The notes: generated by a model not told the origin, from the sequence alone. DNA of 64,000 nucleotides from Verpa conica (GCA_033030425.1 JAUFSD010000025.1:1150291-1214290), one strand, 5' to 3'; shown: positions 24,422-37,933, counted from the stretch's first letter. Numbers and translations: made by a program.

Positions 24422-26375
24422 GATGTCGGAGTTTGAGGGCGTTGATATCAAACAGACTGGATAAAAACGGAGAATCGAGGTTTATATTTAATTCCCAAAG
24501 CCTATAGTACCGCAGCCGGCTCCAAGCTTTTACACGTACCCGGAACACTAACCCCATATCTTGGGCTGAGCAAGGCTGGATCTTGCTCTCGTGTTCGATG
24601 AGATATTATGCATAGTTGTAATCAACGTGCATGCACAACGGGAAAGGCCGACCGGAATAAGCAAAGATTCGATAGCACAACATGAGTAAGTAGGGGTAAA
24701 GGCAGGGGTATCAGGTTGGTTAGCTAGCCTTTTGAGATATATTGTACCCTAAGTTGAGTGTAATTGGCAATCTTTCACAAAGCCATGCGTTTCAGGTACT
24801 ACTCTGTACTACACCTACCCAACTTCACTCAAAAGAAGCATTTGGCTAGGATAGTGTACATCTCGCCCCTATTTCACTATCGTATTCGGTTTTGTTGGTA
24901 TGACTTTTAGTATAGGGCTATAGAAATCCCTGCCCGAACCCTGGTGAGGCAACAGGCCGCGAAGAAATGTTGGACTATTCCCGTCTACCCAGTTCCTCTT
25001 CTGGGTATATACGTATAGTTGGTTGTCACGTGACACGGCGTTGCCGCGACATTGTGACGGCTCTACCGGAGTCAGCCGAGAGTACCCTTGTAAGACCCTG
25101 TGGACGTAGAGGTTAGACATCAGTAAACCGTTTATGCCCCGGATCTCCCTTCGTGCTTACCTGCTCTGATAACCCTAACTCGGGCTCTTCGTTGTCCTTG
25201 CCCAAGGCGTAGTATGACTCGTAGACCATAAGATTTACAGCCCAGTAACTATCCCAATGCCCACCGTATTCATTAAACCCCCATATGAACTCATCTTGGT
25301 GCATGACTGATTATTCATCGGGAAAATAGGAACCCCTGACCACTGTGCCACCAGACTGGCCAGTGCTCTGTTTTCCTCTCAACCCTTCCCGCTGGTTTCT
25401 GCGCAACACGGCCTGCGATGGTCGATTAAAGTGCAGTCTTGATTACTGATAACGTTAATGACGTCTTTACCGGGCTAGAGGCTGGATGGTAGCCCGTGTG
25501 TAGGGTATTGTGCCGTACGCGAATACGCCGCGGCATGACAGACAACAGGGTTGCGTTGCTGTGGGCTGTGTCTCGTAAGGCCGTGCCGAAGTGGAACTGG
25601 ACGGAATCTGCCCTACCGGTTCGGAGTATTTGTGGGCAGTTTTCGGGAGGGCAAGTTCCGAAGTCGTGGACTAAAGCGCGGGGGATTGTCCGGGTGCACT
25701 TCTGGGGATTATTCGGCTATGCCAAGGTTATGTTTTTATTCTACGTACTACATGCATCCCTACGGTTGGAATCCTGGTAACTTGCATGCAATTAATGCCA
25801 TACTGCATAGATGAACAGTAATCAATGTTGGAATAGCCTAGTAGATAAGTTCTACTGACTCAAACTATCTCTAATTCTCCGTATATTATAGGAGTGCCCT
25901 AATATGGATAATTGATGGAGATCGCGGGAGGGAAGTCACGTGCTTTGTGTTTATTATGTTGGGTTCAGGTAAGCCAACCTATAAGAATTTATGGCTTCTT
26001 CTGTTGAAGGGACTCTCTCTTTTAGATAATCAGCATCTTTTGCCGCATCACGAAATATAGGAAAACCGAGCGACCATCTATGAAGTTAACATCACCGTTA
26101 AGAACCAGCCGAAAAGAATCATGGTACTAGTATGAACAATAATAGGGGTTCGGAGCCGCGACAAAGAATAGAGATAAGAGCGCGAGTCAATATTGTGGAT
26201 TACCAAGCTATTCTTATGCTATAGCACAAGTTGTAAAACCGTTATGGAACGGGTAGGTGAGCAGGCCTTCTAATAGGCCAGCTCGGACAAATAAACCTTT
26301 TCTAAAGATAAAAAAATATAATGGCAGCCTATATTTCTTGGCATAAATAGCGATCTTGGCATAAATAGCGAAGTA
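24422..26375. other. Gene-poor region with one weak minus-strand candidate
   Basis: On the minus strand, 25304-25161 reads as a plausible exon (MHQDEFIWGFNEYGGHWDSY) ending at a GTAAGC donor, with a CTAAC branch point and CCACAG acceptor 64 nt on. The continuation is short and unrecognised, so no gene is called. An 18-bp unit (GATCTTGGCATAAATAGC-like) is tandemly duplicated at about 26335-26370. Confidence 0.35.
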
Positions 26376-26577
26376 CCGTAGCACTCGATAAATCCAGACC
26401 GTTGCCGAGAGCGTGGCTTGCAATAATACGAGTATATTAAACCTACAGCAATTCCTTTGTATGTCAAACCGTGTGCTGAGGCCCTTTATTCTTCCAGACT
26501 TTTTATTTTGATCCTAAACTGGGATAGCTTAGAAATAAGGCTCTCGGCAACGGTTTGGATTTATCGAGTACCTACTG
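26376..26577. mobile_element. Short pogo/Tc1-like MITE
   Basis: A 202-bp element with terminal inverted repeats of about 38 bp (left arm 26376-26412, right arm 26541-26577), a few mismatches between arms, and a TA dinucleotide on each side (26374-26375 and 26578-26579). The right terminus reads, in reverse complement, CAGTAGGTACTCGATAAATC, resembling pogo/Fot1-type ends. There is no internal coding capacity, so it would need a transposase in trans. Confidence 0.6.
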
Positions 26578-28386
26578 TAAGTACCTACCAACTTAGAGGT
26601 ACAGCCTGAGAAAGCCCATGAGACTCGGACCGTTGGAAGATGGAACACTCGATACCTCTTATTCTCTGTTCCCGTCGCTGATTAACTTAATAGCGTGCTC
26701 TTATACCTGGCGGAGACACCGATGGAATATGCCGGCTTTCTCAAGGTGAGAAAACACTACCCCGCGGACTTCCGCGGTTACCGCCTTTTTTTCCAAGAAT
26801 TTACTTTTTGATCTTGACTCTAATAAAAAAATTCTTGGCATCACTAATTCCTATGCCGGAAGAGTTTTAAACCACTCACTGCTGACAATGGCTACCGGGG
26901 AAATACTGTAGTTCATAGCTTTAATAGAAGCTGTACCGGAATAGAATTAAGTAGTTCAGCCCACGGACTGCAGTCCTCTCCCTTATTTTTATCAACATTG
27001 AGCGTATTAATGTTCTCAAGGGATATAATAAGTAATTAAATTTATCTTGATGCTCGTATCTCAATCTTCCGCTTTGCTCCTGTTTGTCGGTCCGGCATGC
27101 AAGGTTTCTTGGAAGACAGGAAAGCACGGTTTCGGTGTGTTTAACAAAGAAAGACAGAAACCCATATTTGTATTGATGATAGGCAATGAATCCCCCTCTC
27201 AACTAGTAGAAAAATTCCCCTAGAACTTACGACGTGCGGTGACTTCCTCGGTTGTCTGCACACGGAGGAAAAATGAGAAAAAGTGTAGAAATTAAATTCC
27301 GAGAATGTAGCCTAGTTTTATTCATTGTCCATGTAGCTCTCAAGCGGGACACGAATGAAATAGTATGTATGGTAGGGAAATTTGATATTATGATTATAGG
27401 GTTAGGGTTTACAGTAAAGTGGACTAAATTTACCTACAATTGAATAAACTCTTGGATCACAGGCTTTTAATGTGCTTGGTATCTATACCTATATGGCTAT
27501 CTACTATTCATAAGATATAATCGTGAGCGGGGCGGCTTCTATAGTGGAAACCGGCAGAGAAGAAAATACTTGGTAGCCTGTTTTGCTCGTAATTTAGTTG
27601 GAGGCCTGTATATCTCCACCGGAAATCTGTCCAGCTAGCTTTACAAGTATTGGATGCTTCTGCTCTGCATAAGTCCCATATAAAGATGGCCTGGCTGTCT
27701 TCTGGTCATTACTCGCTATTCAACAGTATTTCCATGTTATTCCCCGATAACGAAGTGTTAAATTTCTCTAAAAATACAGGAGAAGGTATATAGAAGCTAG
27801 AGGTATTTATTATAGGGGTTACAGTTTTAGTAATATCCTCTGAAATATTCCGAAACGAGCAATAGGAAGTGTGTCTTCAGAATCTACACGATTAAGTGGC
27901 AGTACTACAAACTGGTGAAACTATAATACTGTAGAATGACCCTCCATTGATGATTCTCAGTGAATAGTCTGTAAGTTTGTTACCTTAATAATTTATAATT
28001 ACCAGATGCAGTTACTGTGAACTTCGTGTCAATGACTACCTTAAACCATTAGTTAACGGTGGGTCTAGAAACGACGCTAAAAGTATCCCCCTAAATTCCC
28101 TTTTTGTGTGCCTCAGTTATTGAGTATATCATTTATCTGATATTATTCTATCATAGTGGTACAATAATAAGTAGGTAAAATATTTACGTGGGAGGTCCCG
28201 CGAACCAGAGGTCATTCAGGCCTTACCTACCTTACTAGAATTAAGTCAGAGGGTCCTAAGCTCAACACAATAAACGGATCGGCAAAACTTTGGAGGATAT
28301 AAATAAAGCCTGAGAATGATATGGTTGAGCTAATGAATAATAGGCCAAAGAGAAACTATTCCAGCGAAATCGTAAATGCACTTGCT
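26578..28386. other. Gene-poor AT-rich region
   Basis: No supported gene. A two-unit telomere-like motif (AGGGTTAGGGTTT) lies at 27398-27410. Confidence 0.5.
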
Positions 28387-28538
28387 ATTATCCCATAACC
28401 CGGTGAAGCTGCCCCTTTTCCGTGGGGCCAAAGCTATGTGGCTAGACTTAGACTTCTACTCTTTTTCATAGGCTACTATACGTTGAGCTACTGCCACTTT
28501 GGGGAGGGGTAGCATTTTTCACCGAGTTATGGGATAAT
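28387..28538. repeat. Short inverted-repeat element (MITE candidate)
   Basis: Arms 28387-28407 (ATTATCCCATAACCCGGTGAA) and 28518-28538 are inverted copies with a single C/T difference, enclosing about 110 bp without coding potential. Both arms continue into C-rich/G-rich stretches. No clear target-site duplication was seen, so its class is open. Confidence 0.5.
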
Positions 28539-29950
28539 GTCGAATTACATGTAAGGTCAATTCTCTGTATTGTTCCATCACTAAGCGGGGTCATGGAGTA
28601 GGCCAGGGTTTAGTAGGCCACCTATTCTCAAAGATCTGGGGCTAGGCCGAAATATATTAATGATCCTCGTGGTTGTAGCCGTGAATAAGTATGCTTGTTT
28701 CAAAATGACTTGAGTATGTGTTAGGTGTGTTGAGAAGTTGATGGCTAGGGCCAGCCTTATAGCTAGCGATCTAGATAAATTTGGAATAAATCTGCCCCAC
28801 TCTATGTTGATGCTATAGGTTGGAAATTGTCTATAAATCCCGGGCTATAGTGACTAGAGTTGATCACATATTATCACTCGGATTAGATGGCTGGTAGTAA
28901 GCGCGTTGGGATAAGCGCGTCTTAGAAATTAAGGCAACCTACGATGACAACAACCACTCAACACATTGCACCTCCACCCTGCATTTCTGTATCTACAGCC
29001 GATTGGTCACGCATGTGGATTCTGTTTTGGGTAGCTACGTTCACGTACTGCCCTAGGGTGCCAGCAAGCTGTTTCATTTCATTTCATATCACTCGTCAGC
29101 TAGTGATCTCGACTAGGTATCAAGCACCTCAGTTAACCTGAAATTCTAGGTAGCGTGCTTAGGCTGACGGCTGGAAACTGCGTAGTACATCTAGAGGCAT
29201 AAATGGAAGCCTATACCGCCGGAGGAGCTGCCTATTGCGCCTTCGCAGTCTTCTCCCTTGTGCTTAGATCGAGCTGTCAGTAGGGATTAGAGGCAATGCT
29301 CAAAGGAGCAGCAGGGCTTACAGCTCCGCTCCATCCACTTATCACTGCTCGGGGTGTAATTAAGCTACCAACGCTTTCTTTTCTAGAAAATGCTAGAGGT
29401 AGGGGTATTCTGATTTACCCCATAAACTGGCGGAGTTATCCTTCTTGGGGCTTGAGTTTACTCTTATTGATACCTATATCATTGCGCTGGCTTAGCTGTC
29501 GCTCTACGCTAAGCCACCGCCACAAAAGGGGCTATGAGAAGCATGTGTGGCGATTCAAAGTAAGGGTATCTCTTGGGCGGAGAAACTGAATCTTGTCGCA
29601 AGCTGTGTGGGTTAATGGTGAGTTTGGTTCTGCGCTCCGCTCTCGCTCTCGCTGGCTGGAATCCGTGCTACCTCCTAGTTGCGTAACACGTACATACTCC
29701 AGGCGGAGGCTCGTGGCAAGTCTACAATAATTAAATTGGTGGCCACACCCCTTCCGCTCAACTGAAAAAGTCAGCTTAAACACTCAACACCTAGGTTTCT
29801 ACCATAGGGAGCTTATCTATACCTACATAACGGGCAGAGGTTTTGGTATGTATGTATGGGGAAGAGATTTTCCGGCTCGTTAGCCTTTACTTACCCATGC
29901 TATCCTGATAGATTTTATTATTTGGGCGTATAACTATCGATCTATAAGAT
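28539..29950. other. Intergenic region upstream of the DUF4238 gene
   Basis: No convincing gene; frames at 28944-29141 and 29296-29589 show no domain or conserved feature. Confidence 0.45.
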
Positions 29951-32900
29951 ATGGGAAACCGGAAGAAGCGGAATACCGGACCGAAGCCTAAGTCCAACGC
30001 GAAATCACCCTCAACCTCCAACCGGCCAGCTATCCAGGAAGATAGTTTCGAAGAGTCGACGGAAGGGAATGCGAGACCTCAGATGCATCATTATGTGCCG
30101 AGATGGATTCTGAGAAAATTCAGCGACCAGCAAGGGTAAGCATGCCGGATACTGTTTTGTACCTGTTTTATAAGAGATTATACATAGCCTAACTTAGTTA
30201 GGGGTTCCAATGCTCCCCCAAAAGGCCTTGAAACGATTTACTGCTATTCTGTCGAAACCGGAGATCTCATAAGACGCCCGGTTAGCGAAGCTTACGCTGT
30301 AGCAGATCTTTACAAGGATTCTAGAAACCATTTGGACAGCTATGGGATCGAAAAAAAGCTTGGTGAACTGGAAGGGCACGCAAGTCGTGTGTTTACGAAT
30401 ATTTTGAAAAGTTCTAAAAAAAAGAGTGCATATGGGTCGGTTATTTGTAGGTTGAATCGTGAGGATCTGAATAACATACGGAAGTTCATGTTTATCATGC
30501 ATTACCATCAAGAGTCGATTGCAGGGACATACTTTCAAGAGGACCACCCCGAAAACACAAACATAAGCTCCTGGATCAAAGCCTTTCGCAAGCGGAATAA
30601 CCTCTCCCCCTCCGATGTTTGGCTCCATGTCCTCCGGTATTATCTATTTACGTCACACTCTGATATTATCAAGCATGGAACGGAAGCGGAGGTTTCTATA
30701 GCACGAGATGCCCAAAAAGCCGGCCTGCTCAGCATTGGAAATCCGAATTTGATGGAAGACTTGTCGAAGATGGAGATAAATCCCGATTTGGAACACTGGG
30801 AATCTATTGCCTATTCAACCCAGATGAGGGGTCTTTTTTTGAACATCTGGGAAGCTGCCCCGGGAGAAGAATTCATCATCTCGAGCAACTCTTTTGGGCT
30901 GTACGAAGGCCAGAAAGCAAATTCCGGTTCGCTTCACAGGTTCTATGTTGTCTCCCCAAAAATAGTATTTGTGCTTTGTGATGTTAGTCTCAAGCCAGGA
31001 CCTCCTCATCCCTTTAGGCTTCCTATAGGGGCTGACCATCTGGCTCTGTCAATGATTATGGATGCACCACACATAGCAGCAAAGGTGGATTATTTGAAGA
31101 AGGGCAATTTGTCAGATAGGGATGTGTTCGAACTCGAGATTTCAACGCTCTCAGCTGAACAAACGCATACTATCAACTCAATTGCTCTGGCACATATTAA
31201 TGACAGTGGAATGATCACATTCAATTCGGAGGACGCTGCATTGAGAACTCTTGATGCTTTCGCCCGTAATCAGTGGTTCTCGGAGAGCTATAAATTTAGG
31301 TACACACCACTAATTAGGACCTTACGGGTAAAACTCGGCAAACCTGCACTACCACTTCCAGGGCCACAGGAAAATTTGGGGGTTATGCTGTTGCTCCGGG
31401 CGTCTCAGGTTACAGCCCAAGGCAAATTGTGGGAGTCGCACTGCGAGATCTACCGTATGCTACATGAAGGGAATGATGATATCTGTGAGATTTACAAAGA
31501 GTTCGAGAATGCTATGGTTGGGGCCACAGAAGACGTTTTTACACATTTCCAGCTCTCAGCACCTACCAGAACCCGAGTCAACCCAACTGCAAGTGATCAG
31601 CCCGCGCGACTCGTAAAGAGAATGGATGATGCGCTTGCGTCTGAGTTGTTTTCTATTATTGGACCTCTCTTTATTACAGGAGAGTCAGACCTGGACAAGC
31701 TCAATATGTTTCCAGAGCAGGTTATCATTGGGGTTTTAGATTGGCTTTTAAAACATGACCGAGGATTGTTTGTTGTAACCGGAGAGGATCAGACACTTTA
31801 TGAACCATCTTTATCAAAACTTAAGCAGTACATTGCTGTATGTATCTGAATTTCTTTTGTATATTGGGGAGGGTACCTGAATTATGAGTGGAAGTTGTAG
31901 CTAACGAGCTTTGGTAGGCGACTAAATCCATAAGTCTAGGCCCAACTGGCGAGATCACCAGCCCGATTCCACAGTTCACAGTGTCAGAAGGGACCACAGC
32001 TACACCTCCAGAGGAGATCCCTCAAGATTTACTAGAATCTATTTTCTTACGATACCAAAATTCCCGGGCCCCAGCACCGGGTACATTCTACGAAACAAAT
32101 CTCGAGATCTACCGCCTACTTCACGGCCAGAACTACAGAACGGACAATTATTTCAGGCCTCACGAAGAGAAAGCGATAAAGGTTATGACTGCTAGGCTTC
32201 AGCGTCTGGGCTATCCCGGTTCGCCAAATTCAGACACCAGGAACATCCGGCCTGCACAACTCATAAAGAAATTAGAGGACCATCATGCTTTCTTGTTATT
32301 TGGCTATATGAGTACTCAATTAGGGGAAGGGGGGATAATATTAAGCTTTGGGCCAGTATTTAAGGAGCAAATAGTGATAGGGGTATTGGATTGGCTTTTA
32401 AAAAACTGGCGAGCAGCTTTTGAAGAAATCGAACAAACTGTATTGGCTAGGGCAACACAAATTCAGCTATCTCGTGGGGTATGTTGTTCTGCCTTTTTAA
32501 TGATTTCTTTACTAATGTACCTTTGGTAGTTACCGCGCCTTAGGGGTGCTCCATCGGAAAATCCCAACCGTTACCTCCGTGTATGACCTTCATTTCCTCA
32601 ACCTGCTCAAAGCAAAGAGAATTTCAACTAATGGATCATTGCTATGTAGCTATCAGAAGATCTCGATTTGGAGGAAGTTGAGGATTCTCCACGACTATTG
32701 GAAGAGCCGGAAGAATACAGTCATGTATGCTCTTATAGCTCCTTTATCCTTGTGAATGGACTCGACATGGAAAATGCTAACTAGTATTTACAGGTGCAAA
32801 AAACAGAACTAGCAGAACAGAGTGGTACCTCGAATATGCGGAGCGGTCAGGTTATTACGGAGGAGACTGCTGAGGGCGTCAAGGATGTGACCTCTACACA

Positions 32901-33072
32901 GGACTCGGACTTAGACGAGCCTGCAAGTTCTGAGCCCGATATCACACAAGTTAAGGATGGGGATAAGGGTTCTGAGACAACCAAACAGGTCTCGAAAACG
33001 ACAATGTTGAAGAATATGACTCTTATATTAGGTGTTATCATAATTTTGTTGTATTATTTAGGAAGAAATTAG
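29951..33072 (+). CDS. DUF4238 protein with duplicated C-terminal domain and tail anchor
   Basis: Six exons, 29951-30135, 30202-31837, 31918-32478, 32530-32580, 32650-32724 and 32794-33072, encode 928 aa, with good splice signals and consistent phases. After a basic N-terminus comes the DUF4238 signature HHYVPRWILRKFS (46-58). The domain extends to about residue 330 and includes the FIMHYHQESIA region. Two related segments follow (about 455-600 and 645-790): CEIYRMLHEGN is echoed by LEIYRLLHGQN, and QVIIGVLDWLLK by QIVIGVLDWLLK. The tail is acidic (LEEVEDSPRLLEEPEE) and ends in a hydrophobic segment (MTLILGVIIILLYYLG), suggesting a tail-anchored protein facing the cytosol. DUF4238 has no established biochemical function in fungi. 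The two C-terminal repeats were not recognised as a named domain. Confidence 0.8.
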
Positions 33073-33754
33073 TCGCCGGATATGGTCATATAACTAAAGC
33101 TGCTATAAATATCTATGATATCAAGAAACTCTACTCATTTGTATGAGAAGTCATGTTTCTTATGGGGGGAGGTGCAATCAATCAGATGGTGATAGTGCTG
33201 GATTATCCAGCTAACTAAGGGCAGGATGTTCCTTGCCATTCATGAAGTCACAAGTTGGCGCTCGGAGGTTGCCCTAAAGGCCTCTATGTATTTGATTTGT
33301 ATGCGAGAACAGAAGTAGAGACCTTACGCCTCATGGGTTAGGGTTAAAATACATTTAATCTATTAACTCATCTTACGGAAGAGTGAGTAAGGAGACTTAT
33401 TTAGTCGTAGGAAAGAGATTATGTATGAATTACTAGTAAAATAAAATTCTTAGTTGCCAGTTCTGGGGTCTAGGCTGGCTGGTTGGCAAATGATCTGAAT
33501 GCAAGGAGCTTAAACCTCCCGACAGATGTTGAAGCGTGTATGAGCCGTACAACAAATACGTTATGCTAGTATTTATAATCTGTAGAGCTGTAAAGCTCGC
33601 TCTGCCATTTAGTTGGTGTTCACCCACTTAAGCGACAGCCTGAGCCGTGATTCTGATCTTCCTCACCTCCCCTCCCACCAACCTCACCGTATTAATGTTT
33701 CCATTCATTGTTCCCTCCGATATCACGCCCGAAGCTTTGTTCTCAGCGCTCAAG
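33073..33754. other. Spacer between DUF4238 and lectin genes
   Basis: No gene. A telomere-like motif (GGGTTAGGGTTA) lies at 33335-33346. The last 150 bp are C/T-rich and may be the lectin promoter; in-frame codons upstream to 33692 leave the lectin start uncertain. Confidence 0.5.
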
Positions 33755-35309
33755 ATGTCTGCTCCCCCGCCTGATCCCTCGTCTGATCCCCCGCCTGTAG
33801 TCTTCATGACTACCACCGCTGACCTCTCTGATCCCCCTGATCCCTCTGGTACCTTGACCGAGCCTGTTCCCTCAGCCCCGCAATATGTCCCTGCAGCATA
33901 TCTTGTTGCAAGGCCACCTCTAACGGCTCCGCAGCTGGTTTCCCAGTTCCAAGGTTTGCCTTCTAGAGTCTTTATACCTTATTGCCGGCTCTCATTCGGA
34001 GCTTCGCCTAGATTTCCGCGATAGTCTCCGATTTATATCTACCGCGCCTGAACTCGTCTTTGAACGCTTGGTGGCCAATGTGAGTAGTGATGTAATCTAC
34101 CACCGCACGTACATCTCATACTGATTGATACCCTCCCTTAGTTGAGCGAAGTCTTCACTGCTGCCTTTGAAGTAGAACGCCAACAGCATACTCAAAGCCT
34201 CCAACTAAATGATCAACTTAAGAAAGAACTAGCTGAGTTGAAAGATACGGTTTTTGTGCGAGAAGACCAAAAGATAGAGCGGGACCCAAGGGTAAATGGT
34301 ACATCTATCCCCCCAACTTTCATAGTTTATGTTATAAAGTCGTCATAGCCACGAGGTCCAACTTCATTTATTAATATCGCCGTATTCAGGTTCTCCAGCT
34401 TTCAGTAATCCGCAGACCTTAGGCAATACTCCTGGAACTATAGTTATCGTTAAGGATAAGGTAAAAGCAAGTCCGGTTATCGGAAGTTTTAGCGTCGGTA
34501 CCCTGCTACCAGAAAAGAGCCCAGTCGCTAAAGCTGGAAGATTGATCTCCTTTGCTAGCCCATACTCAGTGTTGCCGGGTATTCTTACAGGGCTCACAGG
34601 GTTAGATTTTGAGACTAAGACCAAACCCCGTGTGAAGTCCTATACTAGTGACATAATTAAAGACAGCTTTGAAGTTCATATCGATAGTTTAGGAGATACA
34701 ATAATGCACGGCGCTAGCTGTGCATGGATGGGAATTGAGGCCGACAATCCAGACTTCCAATTTGGAAGTTATAATACTTTAGAAGACCCTAAGAATCACC
34801 GACCTCGCTCCCATAATGAACGAAAGATTACTTTCCAGCGGCCATATCCCATACCGCCGCAGGTGGTGGTCTGGCTTAGCGGATTTGAGATGGGCCATGA
34901 AACGGGCTGGCGCGTAAAATCCTATGCGACGAATGTTACCACAACTGGCTTCACTATTCATATCGACACATGGTCAGATACATCCTTGCTCTCTGGACTT
35001 GCATCATGGGTCGCCTATCCATCAAATAAGCCAGGTATTTTCAGCGGCTGTTTTAGCACTTTGGACCTACGTTCGATTCATTACCCCCAACTACTGAACA
35101 GTGGATATGAGACATTTCCCGATGATACTTTCACTTGTCCCCCTCGTGTCCTCCTAGCAATCAACTCATTTGATATTTGTTCCAAACACAACTTGAGGCT
35201 CTCGGTGAAGGCGTCCTCTATCAGTGCTGTGGGGATGGCATGGAGTTTGGACGCCTGGATGGATACCGATATGTGGTCTGCAGGGGCCTCTTACATTGCT
35301 ATTAGTTGA
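33755..35309 (+). CDS. H-type lectin-domain protein (paralogue A)
   Basis: Four exons, 33755-33953, 34012-34079, 34142-34298 and 34390-35309, encode about 447 aa. The Pro-rich N-terminus leads to a segment shared with paralogue B: YVPAAYL, LTAPQLVSQFQDFR and APELVFERLVA. A coiled-coil stretch (LNDQLKKELAELK) follows. Three tandem H-type lectin-like modules occupy roughly 190-275, 283-367 and 378-447; the second is the most typical (PPQVVVWLSGFEM, WRVKSYATNVTTTGFTIHID, SWVAYP). Family members bind N-acetylgalactosamine-type sugars. No signal peptide is visible, so the protein may act inside the cell. A 68-nt exon 2 is present at identical length in paralogue B, confirming the model. The start could also lie at an upstream ATG near 33692. 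Confidence 0.8.
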
Positions 35310-36730
35310 ATGTCAAACTATGTCGATACCTCCCTGTCTGCGTATGCCTCTAGCATCTATTTTCTCATTTATGTGTCTGGTGATTTATGATCGATTATCA
35401 GCGAAAGAATGACTTGCAGTACGCCTTCATAGTCAGTTTCAGAACAAATGTTTTATTGTATTTCTTTACTGTTAAGCGCGCAAACAGGTCACGACTCACG
35501 ACGATTGGGTATTGATTCCGGTAGTTTTAGGCAAGAACTATCTTGAAATATCCTCGTGACAAGACCTGATATGGATGAACTATAGTATCAGGGGCTAAAT
35601 ACTGTAATTCTAGAGATACTACGGTGTTGGACAGGGTCTAGTCGTTTCTTTATGATGTTGTGGGCATCAGTAGAATGAATCTGCATAGGGATATATATCC
35701 TGTTGATATGTTTCAGTACTCAGGTACTCTAGAGTAACAAAAAATAGATACATAGCGCCCTCCCTGCCATGATGTAAATTATTCTGAATCTCCTTACATA
35801 TACTACATTCAACGCAAACTCGTTATTCTCCTTGGACACCTGGTCATCTCATTTCAATGACCCTATAAATACCTCCCATGATCTACTATACTATGTAGAT
35901 ATATCTCCGGGAGCCAGATTTCAAACTCCTATCGTACTAAAATATTGGAAAAGAGAAAGCCCACGTCTGTCTGAATACTAGCTGAACACCCCCATCTCTA
36001 GCCAATGGCACCCGTCTTCTCACTTCTAGATACAGACACTCCCTGAAAAAAAAGTATAATTCCAAAACAAAAACTCTTGGCCTCTTCTGGGGGTATTTTC
36101 TTAAGCGTCTGGTACCGCACACCAAAGAGAAATCCGGTAACTACCGAGAAATTTACCCGTTTTCACCTTCAGATTCCCGGTTCTGAGGGGTTTCTGCTTG
36201 TTTCCTTGCTCCCCGAGAGTGTCTTTACAAGCCTCTGACTATTCACTAGATTGGTCACTATTTCTGTATGAGAGAAATTCCCGCAGCAAAGGTCCCCCCT
36301 CCATAACCAGCCCGATGCACGAGAAAATATGCAAATCCAAGGTGTTTACTACATTGATTGATTGGCAAAGGATATAATACTATATACATATTCCTAGAAT
36401 CAAATTTCAGTACGTGAAATAAGCTTTACACAGGAGACGATTGGTAGAGAAGAAGTAAAGCTAAATATTGTTTATGTTCTTCAACCCCTACTCTCAACTT
36501 AATGCAGCGGTTGTAAGCTTTTGTCCACCTATCATCGTATTCCTCCAATGATTTATCCCAAGATTAGGGCTCCGAATAACATTCTGTTAATTGTAGCTTA
36601 TCCTCCTTAGATAATTCTCGTAGCAGTAAACTTCAGCCTCCCGGTACTTCTGATGATTACTTGTTAATTCAGACAACTTCAAGGCATGATTCTGGGGTAG
36701 TAAAGACTCTCTGACTATAGCATAATACAT
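35310..36730. other. Intergenic region, no recognised gene
   Basis: AT-rich, with several poly-A runs near 36045-36070. No coding or RNA signal was recognised. Confidence 0.5.
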
Positions 36731-36913
36731 TTAATCTAAGTCATGGTCTTCGAGGGGGACTTTTTCGGCTTCCTCGATGTACTTTTCAAATTTTCCCACA
36801 TCACCGCAGAATTTCTCGAAGGCTTCATCGATAAGAACTCTCTCGTTATCCGTTGATTCTTTTTTTTTGTTAAATTCGACTAGGGCTGTGCTGGGTCCTA
36901 AGTTGAAAGACAT
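36731..36913 (-). CDS. Small hypothetical protein
   Basis: A 60-aa ATG-initiated frame (MSFNLGPSTALVEFNKKKES) rich in Glu, Lys and Asp, predicted helical. Its C-terminal half (KYIEEAEKVPLEDHD) resembles a stretch of the larger frame 1 kb upstream (SFVDEAERVHINDQD), so the two may be paralogous or fragments of one family. No domain is known. Confidence 0.4.
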   Translation of the reverse strand: MSFNLGPSTALVEFNKKKESTDNERVLIDEAFEKFCGDVGKFEKYIEEAEKVPLEDHDLD

Positions 36914-37933
36914 GCTTGCGAGTATTTATTATGGACTGATCTATCTCCTGCTCGTTTCCTTTTGCCCTTGTCTGGTTGAGGAAGTTTGTAGTAGATGTGG
37001 GGAAGGTGCGTTTTTCTGCTGGCTTTATACGTAGGGAAATTAATGTATCTCATACAGTGGCTTTGGGTTTGCGACTACCAGAATCATAGCTTAGTATTGG
37101 GTTGAAGTGGCATATATTATAATGGTTCTATCAGCTATACTAAGGTCCGACTACAAAGAATTATATCTAGCAATCAAGCTTTGCCCCCCCCCTCTCTCTA
37201 AAAATCAAAAACAAATAGCCAGTCACGGGAGGTGTTAAGATTGAATATAGCCCAAAGATTCTATAATATAATGGTTTCAATCCTCTTATTATTAAAGTAT
37301 TATTCTATGAGACAGTAGTCACAGTTCTATATGCCCAACAACTACGTTAAGCGTTACTAATAGTGTAAAATTCACGATTCCTTGGGACCTTCTCTACATC
37401 AATACCACCGATCACCTATATATATCTGACTGGGCTAGGGATAAGTGTAGCTCATCTATGTAGTTTAATGATCGAACTAGTCCCCCGGGGTTATGCCTAT
37501 GATTTTATCACACTTCACATAGCAAAGAGAATAAGAAGCAAGAAAGTAGTATAAATAAAATAAGAGCCATTGCTTCCATTTAGTTCACACTCTAAAACAG
37601 GCATGCATACACAAAATCTCACTCGGGCCGGGAATATATTCCTACTCAACCTGGCACACGCACTGTTTTAACCCACCGGCAATGACCCTTACGCTACTTA
37701 GATTTTCTTCGAGAAGAGTTTGCATATTCCGGGCTGCCGGTAGAGGTTTTTCTTGTGATATTATATACCAGGAGGTATTGAGCGCATTTATCTCCCATTG
37801 TTTTATTGGAAAAGGATATAGATATCATGTTCTATACATATACTCAAACTAAATTTAAACGCGTGAGCTAAACTATATACAGTAGAGACATATCGGTGTC
37901 AGACCGAATTAATAAGGCTCATAGTGTAGGTGG
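36914..37933. other. Spacer between two related small minus-strand frames
   Basis: AT-rich, with a C-run near 37184-37193. No gene or structured RNA was recognised. Confidence 0.5.
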
